A stretch of DNA of 64,000 bases from Chondrosia reniformis (GCA_947172415.1 OX359193.1:8333501-8397500); one strand, 5' to 3'; positions 25,401 to 38,676 are shown, numbered from the stretch's first letter. Numbers and translations are program-made. Notes: generated by a model not told the origin, from the sequence alone.

Positions 25401-28400
25401 TACAGTCGGTCTACAAATTGTATAATCAAGATACGTCACTGGGAGCTCTATATCAGCTGTACACACACATTCATATTAATGTGCAAGTCAGTCTCAGTGG
25501 TGTGATGGTAGGGAGCTGTGAGGGGGTGGCACCTGGACTCACAGTCAGGAGATGTCATCTGGTCTCTCAGCATGCTGGCCAGCTCTCTCATTAGTCCTTT
25601 TCTTAGGACACACCTTGTAGGATGAAATGATAGGGTTGTTTATTGCATCATTGAGAATGGTTTTAATGAGCCCCTCAGCAATAGCATATTTCAGCAGTTC
25701 TTTAGGGTGCACCATACTATGATACTACGAGTGTCTTTTCGTCTGCTTATGTACCTAGAGCAATCCAAGCCTTCAGTTGTCTCAATAGCAAAGAAGAGAA
25801 ACACCATTTTGAGAGTGAAGGGATGGAGGATTGGAAGAATCAGTGAAGATCTTGATAAAATGGTAAGATGGGACAGTGGAAAACTGATAGATAGAAATGA
25901 GGGTAGCAACTTGGTAGAGTAGTATCCCTTGACAGAAATACCTACCTATTTTAATTATAATCTTGTGTAGTATCCCTTGACAGAAATACCTACCTATTCT
26001 AATTATAATCTTGTGTAGTAGAAACAGATATGTAAGTAAGTACTTCAAAGTGATACAGTTTCTGTAGTCATATATTTTAATGTGGTGGCACTTGAGTTTG
26101 TGGGTAAAGCTTTTCCTTTTTAGGGTTTCAAAGTGACACCTGTGGATTGGCTATTGCTGCTGTTGTGTAGTAGAAGGATCTATTATTATGTATTACGATG
26201 TAACACTTCATGTGATGTCAATGTAAAGGAGACTATATTCTAATCTTAAGTAACCTTTTAAAGTTGTCTGATGCTTGTAGACTTTGTTATTTGTGGTTAG
26301 GTAATTTATTATCCATTATCATGCAAGCTGCTTTGAGAGACTTCTCAATTTCCCTATTAATTTCAATTGTTGCGGTCACATGTCATTACATCATACCTAT
26401 ACATAGAATGTTACTTTAATAAGTAACAAGTTGCATCACAATTAGGCTTTATTACATACTCTACAAAGTAGGAGTTAGTAATAGACATTCATGGTATTTG
26501 GTGTTATGGTTGCATTCAGCACATTTGTAAGAAATATTGCATTCCAGGAAGTCTTAATCATGACTAGCAGTCCTTAGTCTATTTAATAGAACAGCATGTG
26601 TACAGTTGATACCGCAGCTACCTGCCTCTCTGTATAATAAAGAGGAACTTTGTTCAATAAAGTAACACATCATTTCATCAATTTAATTTGATTTTTTAAT
26701 AACTTGTTTTCTATGTGAGTCCTGCTGACGTAGTGTCTGTAGTTGGCCATTGTTGATGTGTATTGGCAACCAAACAGTAGTACACTTTCCATACCAACAA
26801 TGCTTTAATTTCAGATCAAGTATTGCAATATGACATTCAAGTTGAGCACTTGTGTAAAATGATTTCATAACTTTAGAAGTCACCAAAAGGCATTGCCTTC
26901 TCTTTCACGATACATCTTCTTGTGCTTCACCGTGGAGCTAGTTTATGTGTGTGTGTGTGTGACCCTAAGCGAGGTACGTGCCTCAGAAGGTATCAGCCAC
27001 AAATTAGAGAACACTATTTTACTTACAAGTACATGGAATAGAGCATGCATGGCTTTCTCACAGTCAGTGCCTTTCAAGTGATGAGGGTATTAGAGTATCA
27101 TGCATTGTACATTGTTTCTAGGTGGATATTGAGAAGGAAACTGTGACAGTTCTCCAGAGAGTTAAAGGCTGTCTTAAAGAGCTGGCAGCTGACAGTAGCA
27201 ATGCTGAGGATAAGGAACTCCTAAATAGAATTGTTCAGGTATGGACATGTGGGTACTTGCTTGTTATATAACTGAGGGCACTTCCTGCTCTTGGAGGTGT
27301 AGTACGTAGGTCATTTGTTAGATTAAATAGTGATATCTATATACAGGTTGGATGGCTAGCATACCTTTGAACAGTATAGGCCATCCCTTAACTTTGGTGA
27401 CAAAAATTTGGGAGAGTTGACAGCAAAGGAGTGTGGGGTCTAAAAGGGTTAATACAAAGAGCTGCTGACTAATTGTGCAAGCTCAGATGTAACTGAGTTG
27501 GCACATTTAACATGACCAATGCGGATCTGTAATCATAATACCATAAGATTGGTTGTCTTTGATTGTGAATGATGCCGCATGCATGCAAGAGCACCAATGA
27601 TAAAAATAATGCACACTGCATGATATAAATGGTGATCTTAACTTCTAATGTGTAAATTACTGAAAATTGAGCTATAATGGGACACAATTTGGACATATGA
27701 CAAGAAAGATAAGAAATGTGGTTTGAGCCATACCATAGATATAATAGAATCTAAGGAACTGCACAGTGTACAGATTAACTAATTCTGATAACTCAGGGAC
27801 CTTTCTGCTGAGTTGATGATTCTTCTCTAAGCAACCTCTTCTGTGAAGCATCACTTATGCTGTCACTGTGTCAGGTGAAGGGAGATTTGCCAGTCTTCTT
27901 GTTCAAAATATTAGGTTCATAAGATACAGTATATAATGATCTGCACTTCATATATTATAGGGCGACTATGACAGATCAAAAAATGTCATGTCCTGTTTAC
28001 AACAAACACAGAATAGTTTAAAGAAGGTGAGTTGAAAATATTTTCATTACATGAAATTTCTTGTATGTCCAAAGGCCTCACTAGTTTTAGTTCCCTATAG
28101 GCCTCTAAAATAGATGTAGCATGTTGAAAAATATGTTAGATTATTCATGTGTGCTATATATACCTACACATAATATTTAATGTATTAAAGAGAATGTACA
28201 CATATGAGTATATATACCATACTATGGTTGGTTTTGGCTAACTGTAAATGTACACCTGTTAGGATGAGACTAGTCAAATGGTATACCAATCAAAGGTCAC
28301 AGCCACCTGTCTCTCTGGCAGCTTGAACTGACCCAAACCAGTCTAAACCACTTCCCTCCATTGTATGAAACCTCATTGAGACAGTCTACCTGTAAATATG

Positions 28401-28564
28401 TGTCTGTGTGCATTGTTACGGTGCTGATTGGCTATTTCCTTTGTTTGATTTAGATTTTAGGACACAAATCCAATATTACAGATTTGGTCAGGAAATGTGC
28501 CCCGGATACATTCAGTCTGACATTTATACGAGATAAACTGCACACCAATTTAAAAACTCAGTGA
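19479..28564 (+). CDS. SAP130: SAP130-like subunit of the Sin3-HDAC corepressor complex
   Basis: A plus-strand gene of about 15 exons (main ones near 20232-20421, 20917-21735, 22169-22268, 22580-22639, 23065-23417, 23912-24096, 24201-24336, 24597-24799, 25240-25363, 25740-25861, 27121-27239, 27961-28026, 28453-28564). Most of the protein is Ser/Thr/Pro-rich and disordered, as in known SAP130. Landmarks match the family: SKPGILQRKRNSD (human has a similar PSILRKK block), SSPRKKPRKQNH, and KAAHCHFWRYSDFRTKG. A helical C-terminus follows (VTVLQRVKGCLKELA, then DRSKNVMSCLQQTQNSLKKI), ending in TGA at 28562. Known: the C-terminal part binds Sin3 and represses transcription in the nucleus. The small first exons (19479-19499 and near 19720) are tentative. 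One exon encodes a heptapeptide repeat. Confidence 0.82.
21270..21521 (+). repeat. 21-bp coding repeat in SAP130: 12 heptapeptides
   Basis: Twelve 21-bp units encode Met-Asp-Thr-Pro-Thr-(Ser/Asn)-(Lys/Arg) with few changes (Leu or Ile at the Thr position, and a final Met-Asp-Ile-Ser-Ser-Ser-Arg). The repeat is in frame within a long exon and is open throughout. Confidence 0.95.
25096..25230. repeat. 45-bp tandem repeat, three copies, SAP130 intron
   Basis: Units with ACGTACAAGAATAGC and CTTGAGACACCACATATG start at 25096, 25141 and 25186. The array ends about ten bases before the acceptor region of the exon encoding FETQLRCLAELKRPP. Confidence 0.9.
25920..26016. repeat. 48-bp tandem duplication, SAP130 intron
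   Basis: Two nearly identical copies of AGTATCCCTTGACAGAAATA followed by CCTACCTATT and TTAATTATAATCTTGTGT, differing at about one base. Confidence 0.9.
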
Positions 28565-28788
28565 AAACACATTAATTGAAGTATATGGTATAAATAATTG
28601 TATCATTGTTTTTAATGCAAATAAGCTAGAATCTGCATCAAGCATACATACTTTATATTATGAATAACAAATACCAAAAAAATTCTACAACTGCAGTTTA
28701 CTGAGGGAAATAATCTTATTTGAATGCTTGCACTGGTCAATGTAAAAAGAAGATAAATTCCTTTATACTTTCAATTTCAAATAACAAT

Positions 28789-29391
28789 ATACATAATTGA
28801 AATCAAATTTAGAAAAATGTTTCTTTATAAGTGGTTTTAAAGTTTTCCACAAACACTTGATACATAGGAAGTGTGCATGTGAGCAACGTAATGTAGTAAT
28901 GTCTGGTGTTTGTGTGTATGCATGAGTGACATATAGTGCAAAACGCATGAAAAACTTGTTCAATTACAGAAACAGGACAAACGAATCTAACATACATAAT
29001 TGAAATCAAATTTAGAAAAATGTTTATAAGTGGTTTAAAAGTTTTCCACAAACACTTGATACATAGGAAGTGTGCATGTGAGCAATGTAATGTAGTAATG
29101 TCTGGTGTTTGTGTGTGTATGCATGAGTGACATATAGTGCAAAACGCATGAAAAACTTGTTCAATTACAGAAACAGGACAAACGAATCTAACATACATAA
29201 TTGAAATCAAATTTAGAAAAATGTTTATAAGTGGTTTAAAAGTTTTCCACAAACACTTGATACATAGGAAGTGTGCATGTGAGCAATGTAATGTAGTAAT
29301 GTCTGGTGTTTGTGTGTGTATGCATGAGTGACATATAATGCAAAACGCATGAAAAACTTGTTCAATTACAGAAACAGGACAAACGAATCTA
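28789..29391. repeat. 201-bp tandem repeat, three copies, downstream of SAP130
   Basis: Units start at about 28789, 28990 and 29191 with ATACATAATTGAAATCAAAT and end near ACGAATCTAAC. Copies differ at only a few positions, mostly small indels. The array fills most of the space between the convergent SAP130 and muscleblind genes. Minus-strand ORFs through it are repeat artefacts. Confidence 0.95.
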
Positions 29392-29476
29392 ACAAATATG
29401 AAAAGGGTGATTGTTACAAGTTAACCCAAAGATTCCTCAAAAACATGGAACTGGTTTGTTAAGTAACTCGTGTTGG

Positions 29477-32184
29477 CTATTCTGTTGTTCGCTCCATCAA
29501 TGTGGCTGAATCCAAGTCACTTATACTTGAACAAGGATGCAATTGTTCAGTGTCTTCCCCTGAAAGAAAGGCACATATATCAGTTAAAAGATAGGAGCAC
29601 CAATTGACACAAACACCACAGTCAGTAATGTGAGAATTATTTTATATTTTATAATAAGCACACAGTTCCTCTTGCTAACCTTGTTCTGCTGCTGGCATGC
29701 AGGTGAGGGAGCTGGAAGGGGCCACCTCTAAGTCACTGACATATTGCATTGGCTGAGCCTGCATAAACAACATACAATTAATGCCTATCACAACAACAAA
29801 AGGAGTGAGTATTACACTACACTAGTATTCCTAATGTCACCTTAAACAGCACCAATTGAAATGTGTTAACACTGTTGATAATTCAAGTTTACTGAGTGTC
29901 AAAGGACTGACACTTCAGGTGTTAGCAAGAAAGGGGTTATAGTTAAAGTAGGGGCTGGAAGGAAAATCCCTTTGTAGACAGACTTGTGTTATCAAGTGCT
30001 GTCTGTGCTCCATATTAAGAGGAGACTTGTGGGTGACATGAGGCAGTAAAGTAGACAATAACGTACAGTTAGCATAATGCAAAAGGAATTATTATAAAAC
30101 AGAATCATAATATACGTATATAGGGAGAAATTGGGAAGAAATAAAACTTTGAAAGTGGAGTGGGGGACAGTAGGGATCAACTCCAGATGATCCAGGTTCC
30201 CAGGGGTCTCTGTGAATGTCTGAGTGTTAATCACAAATTGTGTTACTAATCAGTTAGACAGTCACACACATCTGACCACTCCCACTAACCTGCCAAAGTG
30301 GACTTCCTCCATAGCTGGACACCGATGTGCTGTAAAATGGTGAGGGCAGCGGTGAGGCAGGATAGGAATAGTAGGGACTTCCCCTGGGGTAGGCCATTGG
30401 GGACATCCCCTGGTACACCTGTGGAGCATATCCAACTTGATACGCTGGAACACTGGGATATACTGGCATACAAACCGGAAATGAGGAATATTTTGTGGAT
30501 TGTCTTGATCTAACAATTTCTTGGAGATGTGTCAGTGGATGGAGGTACTTGCATCGTGGGCGGGTACAAGAGCCTTTCATGTAATCCATGCACACTATAA
30601 CGGTTCCATCGCTCTCATCATATATAATATGATCACCTGAAAATCAAAAAAAAAAACAATTGGTTAAATACAGAACCAACTACATTGTGTTTATCTATTC
30701 CTATGGTAATTAAATGATGGCACGAAGGCCAAGTTAATGGTTGACAATTAATTGCATTTGCCATTTCCCACCTCACCCTCCTCACCAGGTTTATATTATT
30801 GTAGTGAAATATATGTACATATGGAGCATGACTATCTATTTTCATTGCATAATACTTACAACCATTAATATAACATATTGGTCTCGAGGGATTACAACAT
30901 TCTATAAATAGTAACATTGCACAATGCTTCAAGGTGATCATGCTGTCAGTCTAATAAAGTATGACTAAATATACATTACAGCACTATTATTATTATTACA
31001 ATAACAGTAATACATCTACAGAATCATCTTATGGTCAACTAAAAATTGACTTAACAGAGAATTCAGTGATGAAAATAATAATGCATTTTAAGTACATAAC
31101 ACTTGAACTGTCTTGGACTATCTAAGGAATTACAGTAGGATCAAAGAAATTTGTGAGTATTGCACAATCCCGTCTCTATACTTTAAGAAAGGTGATAAGA
31201 CTTGGAGACCATGGGCTGCCTAATTAACAGGGGCCTACCTATAGTGGGCCAACCAATTACCTACCACAGGATGAGTACTACAGTGGGGTTGCACAGAACT
31301 TCCCCACAACCCAAGGATGGGCTGGTTTGGGCAAATCACAGGCTACCTTATCACAACACTGCATACTCTTCACAGATAACATCAATCAGTAAGATATAAA
31401 TACTAATATGTACACGAAAAATTGAATATTTGACAAACTTGGTATACACAAATTCAAAGATCAAGGTATTGCAAAAAGTTATTTAAAATATTTCCAAGGG
31501 ATCTGATTGAATTACTAACCTGGATGAGCGAATCTACATTCTTCCTGAGGTCTCGTACAATGCCCACCGAGAAAATCTCTGCAAACCTCCAGTCGATCCG
31601 TCTTGTCCGTTCGGTAACGCGGACTAAAGCAGCCGGGGTGTATCGGACTGGGAATCTGATAGTAGTATGAGGCGTAAGCCGGAGCAAGATTAGCAGAGGG
31701 CGTCAGAGGAGTCTGCTGAATCTGTAACTGCGGCGAGGATGCCGGTACGGGAGAGTGCGGTCCGGCCAAAGAGATCAGCGAGGCCATTGGAGGACTCACG
31801 GGCTGCAAAAATGTAAACAAACCTCAATTTTAAAGTTACGAGAAGCAAACCCATTTATACACTTACGTTTAGTTTGTTGAGCTTAATCAAGTGATTTCCC
31901 AGCTGTTCGACCATCTTCTCCTTCAGCTTCTGCGACGGATGGTAGTATTTGCAGTTTTCCCAGGAGCAGCGATCTCTTAAGAAATCGTGGCAGATCACCA
32001 CAACGCCACCTTCTACGCTGATGCCCTCAGGAGGATGAGCCAACGAGCAATCTTCCTTAGTGCACGATCTCGAGAGGAAATCGGGACAGACTGTCACGCG
32101 AAGCCAAGTAGAGTTCTTTGGAGATTTCGGTGAACTAGCAGCATCCGTCACAGCGACCGACTTGCCAGCGCCATACACCATCAT
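29477..32184 (-). CDS. MBNL: Muscleblind-like splicing regulator with four CCCH zinc fingers
   Basis: Five exons join in frame: 32184-31867, 31802-31520, 30636-30290, 29758-29680 and 29559-29477, giving 369 aa. Finger pair 1 is VCPDFLSRSCTKEDCSLAHP and ICHDFLRDRCSWENCKYYHP, followed by KLKEKMVEQLGNHLIKLNKL, as in MBNL. A Pro/Ser/Ala linker separates it from pair 2: VCRDFLGGHCTRPQEECRFAHP and VCMDYMKGSCTRPRCKYLHP. The remainder is Pro/Tyr/Ser-rich with a short acidic tail. Known: muscleblind proteins bind YGCY motifs in RNA and control alternative splicing, mRNA localisation and stability. Spacing is CX7CX4CX3H in finger 1, where relatives usually have CX7CX6CX3H; fingers 2 to 4 are standard. 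Exon boundaries fall after each finger pair. An adjacent second Met gives an alternative start one codon later. Confidence 0.93.
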
Positions 32185-32467
32185 ATGACTTGTTAAGAAT
32201 GAAGAATGGTAGAGTTTTGTACGGTAAGTCTCGGTTAATATCTGAATGCTTACGTAACGAATACGATCTTTCGAGTAACTTCGTGCTGACTAGACGTAAC
32301 AAGTTAAATTTTGTTATATAGTTTAATATTGCAATGATCTAATTGATTTTAGTCATGTGACGATTACCGAGTCATGATGCAATTGTAGGTATCGATGGTG
32401 CAATTTAGTCATGTGATTACCATGGTTACCAATGTTTTGTAGGGGAAGTCCCAACAATAATTGAAGA
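32185..32467. promoter_or_regulatory. Bidirectional promoter region of MBNL and IFT80
   Basis: Only 283 bp lies between the two divergent start codons. It carries repeated TAGTCATGTGA and AGTCATGTGATTACC motifs (about 32350-32420). Both transcription starts should fall within it. Confidence 0.6.
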
Positions 32468-35400
32468 ATGAAGTTGTTGGTTTCGAAAGTCGATGCAAAG
32501 CAACGTATCCTTTCCTTTCGTTTAGATTTTACTTTGTTCTTTGTCTTTCAACTTGTTCAAGGCAAACTTCACTTGGTGACTATACTTCCATATGTGTAGC
32601 ATAGACTGTTAGTGCTAAGTGAGCGGGTAAACTCGAGTGTAGCAATTAGGGGGACAAGGCAGACTGCACATTTTCTTAACATGAGTGCTCTCCCGTGCTG
32701 TCACATGCCTGAGTTGATCTATTTGGGGCCACTCAGCTCCATCAATATTCAGTTTGTGTAGTCAAACATGTTGATAGTTCCACGATGATTGATTTGTTTT
32801 CAATTATGTGTAACATATGTTAAAGGTGAAACAGGTTCTGTAGGTTGTACAATAACCTTATCATAATTGTTTGAATGTCAGGCACTCTTGTTTAATTGGT
32901 TGATTAATTGAACTTGGAGTGATCAAAGGTCAAAGGTTAATTGGTTTAACTTCTAACGTGTCTATACCCTTAACTTGACCAGATGAAGATGTTGTTTCCT
33001 GTGTTGGATGGGTTAACAATACAGAACTATTTTCCATCAGGTACGTAGGTACAATTTGCCTCTAGAGTAGTGTACCCATCCACCTACTCATCTGCTACAC
33101 CGTGCCATGCTTTTCTATAATAATGTGATTCTTTGGCTAGTGACGATCAAAAGATTCTAAAGTGGTCTAATACAACTGAAGAAATAATCAAGGTAGTCCC
33201 CAAATGATTTTAATGTTATTCCATGAGCCTCAATGCCCTCTCTGCCTAATCATATGATGTGGTAATAGTGACTTGCTGACATGGCTATTTAGTAGCTATC
33301 ACTTAGCATGTATAGCTGCTACTGTGTCTAGCAGCCTATGTAATCAAAGTGGTTGCATGTATGTCACCTTCATGTGCTGTTAATGGACGTCTGATGTGAA
33401 AGTGTTATGCAATATTTCAGCAAGCTCTATAAGTTGCCACTATTAGGGCTCTGAATGGAGGCCATCCTCAGCCTATTGAGAGGTCAATGAGTGCTTGAAA
33501 TTCCTCAATTTCACCTCATTTGTTGTAATTCTATTTAAATCACTTTCACAGGTGACTCAGCTGCCAAAGGAAACATATGTAACAAAGATGCACTGGTGTC
33601 CTCAGCAGACCAGGACCAGAAAGGCCAGTATGGCTGAAGTCTGTGCCCTTGCAACCTCTAATGGTGAGCTCTGTCACTATCCTGCATTGAGTGGCACAAT
33701 GATTAACCTCTCTCAGCTGTCAGCACATATGCTACTGTTTTGTTCCATTTTGATTCATGTGGCCGAAGGTATATGCATATGTATGTGTATTGTTTATGAA
33801 GGTTCATTCCATTGTCATGAATAATCTAAAACTAAATATTTCCTAGACTACAGCAGGCCTATAGAGCTTTGGAGGAGGACACAATGCAACTTTTCCTCCT
33901 TCTTCCACTGGTCCATATATGCACCATATAACCTTATTACTTGGTATGTGTACTTGGTGTGCTGTTCCTGACATGTACAGATGCCACAGACCGAGTAGAT
34001 TTTCTCTGAGAGGTGGGTGTGGCATGAGAGGTGGGTGTGGCATGAGAGGTGGGTGTGGCATAAGAGGTGTGTCTAACATGAGAGGTGGGTGTGGCATGAG
34101 AGGTGGGTGTGGCATGAGAGGTGTGTCTGACATGAGAGGTGGGTGTGGCATGAGAGGTGGGTGTGGCATGAGAGGTGGGTGTGGCATAAGAGGTGGTTGT
34201 GGCATAAGAGGTGTGTCTGACATGAGAGGTGTGTCTGACATAAGAGGTGGGTGTGAATTTCCTACCCTATATCAACAGGTTCGGTCCTTTACTGTCAGTT
34301 CCATCACTTGGCTGGCATGTACCTTTGACTGCAGTATTACGTATATCCACTTTCCATTGGTAGGTCGATTCATTTTGATGTCCAGTAGTGGTAAAGTTGA
34401 AAAGACGGTGGAAGGCCATACTGGAGCAGTTCTGGCCATCAGGTGGAGTCATGATGGCACTGCAATAGCAACTGGTTAGGCTGCCATACCCTCACACTCA
34501 CAAAGTTAACCACTAGTGGTCAAGTTCCCTTTATTGTGCGTGTGTGTATCTAAATGAGTAATGCTTTATGTTTAGCTGGTGAAGATGGTAATGTGAAGAT
34601 TTGGTCCAGGACTGGCATGATGAGGTCTTCTCTCTCTCAACTTGGTGAGTGCACAGTGATGCTCCACTCTTCCTGCTCTGTGTCATATGTTCTGAACATC
34701 AAAACTTGGTTGAGTTGGTACTGCTCATTATATGTGTTCTCTTGCACTGCACTAGGTGCTTCAGTGTACAGCGTAGCCTGGTCGCCTGAGTCAAATCAGG
34801 TGCTGCATGTCAATGGGAGACACCTCATCATAAAACCTCTGCAGCCGTCAGTCAAGCCCACTCAAGTGAGCAGGGTAGAATAGGGGCTGTCTCTGTCTGC
34901 CTGTCTGTCACTTTTGTGTCTGCCTCCCTTCGGCAGTGGAAGGCTCACGATGGTCTGATTGTAGTTGTTGACTGGTCACCAAGGAACAACTACATCATTT
35001 CCGGTGGAGAAGATAAGAAATACAAGGTACTTACATACGTACATACACGCACAGGTGTGTGTGTATTGAGTGGTTGTGTATTTACAACTGTGTATGCATA
35101 CACATGAAGGTTTGGGATAGCTTTGGTCGAAACCTGTATTCTTCTCAAACTCAAGAGTCTCCCGTAGCCAGCCTTGCCTGGTCACCCGACGGTAAGGGAT
35201 ACTGTTGATGCACTATCACTCATGATAGCCCTGTGGTGTTTCTCTGTGTACGTAGGTGGACTGTTTGCTGTAGGAATGTTTGATTCCATTAGATTATGTG
35301 ATAAAACTGGAGTAAGTACATCCATCCCTCCACCCATCCTTCACCCATCCTTCCTTTCCTCCACCCATCTATCCACCCACCCACCCACTTGTCTACTCAT

Positions 35401-38400
35401 GTAGTGGTCCTACAGTATGGAGAAGGAGCCGTTGCTAGGAACTGTGTTGGACCTGTCTTGGACCAGTGATGGGACACAAGTGGCGGCTGCCTGCGGAGCT
35501 GGAAGTGTCTTATTTGCTGATCTTGTAGACAGGTACGTACTCTGGAGTGTGCCTGACTGAAAGTGTCATGCATAGTATAGACCTTCTGTCTACTATTGGG
35601 AGCAGAGCATTCAACTAGTTTCAACTTGTCAGTTTACCACAACCAGGTTTCACTGTAATTATGTATGTACGGACATGTGAGAAGTGAAACCTGGCCAATG
35701 GTCACCTGACACTTTAGGAGCATTTGGCTACTGTGAAATGAGGACCAGAATATCCTTATTTCCTGATGTCTACAGGAAACTAGAGTGGGCCAATCTAGAG
35801 GTCATCATTAATGGCAATTGCACAGTAGATGTGTTCAATATAGCCAGTGGCTCAAAGGAACACTTGGAGTTTAATGACAAGATTGTCACAGCCTCCCTAA
35901 CTTGGAATCATCTGGTTATCATAACAGCTACACAAATGTACATATTCAAGTACGTAAGCAACACTACAAAAAGAAAGTACATAAATAATAGTTCACATGT
36001 CATGGTTAGACCTGCTGATCCAGATTTAGTAATCTCTAGCATAGAGAGGTATAGTGGTGGGTATGTACAGTATACGTATATAGTGTGGTGCAGTGGGTGT
36101 GGCATTGCATGGTGCATTAGTGCATGGTGGGTGTGGTATCATATGGTGTATGTACATATTATTGCATGGTGGGTGTGTCTTTAGCTGTCAAAGTTGGAGT
36201 ACTCCTGTGACAATTGATTTAAGGAACACTTCAGTATACCTCATCAAGCAGACAGAAAGGTACTAGAGGCACTCATCCACCCCTCCATACCATCCACATT
36301 TGTGTGTATCCATCCTTCAGATACTTCCTCTTGGCTGATAGCAGCTCTGGAATCCAAGTATACTCCTACGAGGTCAGTGACAACCATATTAGGAGAGAGT
36401 CATGTGACATGACATATATCCACCCCACCTCCCCAGGGTAGGGTAGTGTGCAGCTTAAAGCATAGCAGTATCTCTGCTGACTCCTTGAATGCACAGCTGG
36501 TCTCAATCAGTAACGATGTGCTTGTTATAAGAGACCAAAAAGAGGAGAGAGGTTGGGCTAACCATTTCTTGTACAACCTGCACTTGCCTCACTAGAGCAC
36601 TGCCCTTGCTAGCTCCACTTGTCAACTGCCATCATATTGGCTAGCTTTACTATTGCGACCCTATACTTATTCAGCCTAATTTTATCTGTATTGTTAATTA
36701 AAGTGTTGTTGAAGTACATGAATTTATATGAATACCCATTTCACTTGATCTACGTATAATTGACTTAGGGTAGACATGTACATAAAGTATAGCTTATAGT
36801 GGGATGTGTACGTACGTATGTTCTACAGTTGTGTGTGCTTGTCTCTGCAGTGATTCGCCTGTTCAGTACTACCAGTGGCAAGGAGATGGGGGACAACCAT
36901 CCCTTTAAGCACTCACACGAGATAGTTGACGTCGCCCTCAGCCAAAAGGGTTCTCTCTCAGAGCGGCAGCTGGCTTTCATTGATAAGAACAATGATCTCT
37001 ATCTTGCTCCCATGAAACCAGCTCACTCGGGATGGAGAATAGTACATCTAGGTGTGTGGAGGTGTACCTGCATAATAGGAGATGGGTTTCTCCTAACTTA
37101 TCTTTGAAAGGATTTATCTGTTGATCTCTTTTGAGGAGGCACCTCAGGATTGAAATATCCAACATGAGGTTCAAACCAAAAACTACATTTTAGATGCTCA
37201 AAAGAGATCGAAGATGAACCCTTTGAAGGATATACGTACCTGCACTTCTGATGCTCATTGTCTCAGCCGGTTCTTCTGTTAGGTTCAATGGTGAGCACGC
37301 TCTGCTGGAACGACAAGGCCAATATGTTGGCCGGCATGCAAGATGGCACCTTTACTGTGTGGTACCACCCTGCAGTAGTCTACACTGATCAGGATCTGTT
37401 ACCAAAAACAACATTACAGAAAAGTGGAAGGTAATTTCTGATAGCCTCAAAAGAATGAATATGTTGATTTTTATTTTTTTACAGTGAATTTATGAAGAAT
37501 CCTCTAATAGTCAGTTATACAAATAACCTTTGTACTCTAAGGCGTTCTGATGGAGCAGTGATCTCTACATGGTACGTATGTAACCATTGCATCTGCACCT
37601 GTGCTGTAACGTGTTGGACATGCTGCTTTAGATTATGCATGTCTATTATGTCTAGTATACTATATATGTCTAGTATACTGTATATGTCTAGTATACTGTA
37701 TATATCTAGTATACTGAGTCCTGTATTGTATATCCCAATCTTAGTGTGTCCCCATTCCCAGTTCTGTTACATAATTACAAAAGTGGGTCTTTGGAGAGCG
37801 GTCTTCGATTGTGTCGCTTTGTGAAGGACCCTGCTATGTGGGCAGTTTTGTCTGGAATGGCAGCGGAGGCCAGAGACCTCAACATAGCTGAAGCTGCCTA
37901 TGCTGCCATTAATGAGGTTTGCACTTTGTTGTATGTGACTCTGGATTTATCCTGTATCTCCTGGGGAGTATAATGAATATAAATAAGCAAAATTGAAGTC
38001 CACACTTATGCATGCGAAGCAGAGTCTCCCTTTGTCACTTGAGGATGTACGTATGTTCCTCTCTAAGAAACAAGTATGGACTTTATGTAGATACATAAAG
38101 TTGAGCATTTACAGCAAATTAAAGGACTCTCCTCATCAGAGAGAAGGAATGCAGAACTGGCTCTATTCTGCAAGAAGCCAGAACAGGCAGAGGCCATTTA
38201 TCTCCAATCCAACATGATCTACAGAGCAATACAACTCAATATGTGTCTACACAACTGGGAAAGGTGAGCCAGGGGCCTTACTCACAATTGGGGGCCTTGC
38301 TTACATGTGGCCAGGTCTATGGTGTCACTGTATTCCTCTGCTGTAAATGTACAGAGCTCTGGAGTTGGCTGTCAAACACAAAACACATGTTGACACAGTC

Positions 38401-38676
38401 CTGGCTTGCAGGAGCAGACACTTGCAGAGCATTAGCTGTGATGAGACACTCAAAAGATTCAAGCAATACTCATCACAGGTTGGTTAAGGGGAACTACGTA
38501 TGTAGCCTGCTGGTGGTATTCTTGCTAAGCACTAGTGTTAGATCATCAGGCAGTGTGTGTGTCTGTATACACACCCACATCTTTATATTTAATTAATGTC
38601 CTCTTATTTCTGACAGATTTCCATTGATTGGGAAAAGGTTGAAGCAAAAATGAAAGCAGAAGAACAGAGAGAGTGA
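32468..38676 (+). CDS. IFT80: IFT80, WD-repeat subunit of intraflagellar transport complex B
   Basis: Start [12 protein letters not shown], spliced to [20 protein letters not shown] and [19 protein letters not shown]-repeat exons follow: [107 protein letters not shown] and [21 protein letters not shown] second propeller follows ([49 protein letters not shown]), then a helical C-terminus with [20 protein letters not shown] and [15 protein letters not shown], stop at 38674. Order and length (about 770 aa) match IFT80. Known: IFT80 is a peripheral IFT-B protein needed for cilium assembly. Not all exons (especially 33840-34360 and 37950-38480) were resolved. Confidence 0.92.
34007..34254. repeat. 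18-bp minisatellite in an IFT80 intron, about 14 copies
   Basis: Units of GAGGTGGGTGTGGCATGA, with GTGTCTGACAT variants, lie between the exons for CALATSNG and for [13 protein letters not shown]. They give open reading frames on both strands that are artefacts. Confidence 0.93.
37640..37720. repeat. Short TCTAGTATACTGTATATG repeat in an IFT80 intron
   Basis: Four to five units of about 18 bases, beginning TATGTCTAGTATACT. Low complexity; no function suggested. Confidence 0.8.

Noticed and set aside
25490-25590. Possible tRNA-like SINE head (CAGTGGTGTGATGGTAG)
   Set aside because: Only an A-box-like stretch is seen and no B box at the right distance.
28789-29391. Regular repeats that could suggest a CRISPR array
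   Set aside because: Units of 201 bp are contiguous with no unique spacers, in a eukaryotic setting. The other arrays likewise lack spacers.
33843-34479. ORFs with Met-Pro-His-Pro-Pro-Leu or Gly-Gly-Cys-Gly-Met-Arg repeats
   Set aside because: 18-bp minisatellite in an IFT80 intron; IFT80 relatives have nothing like it.
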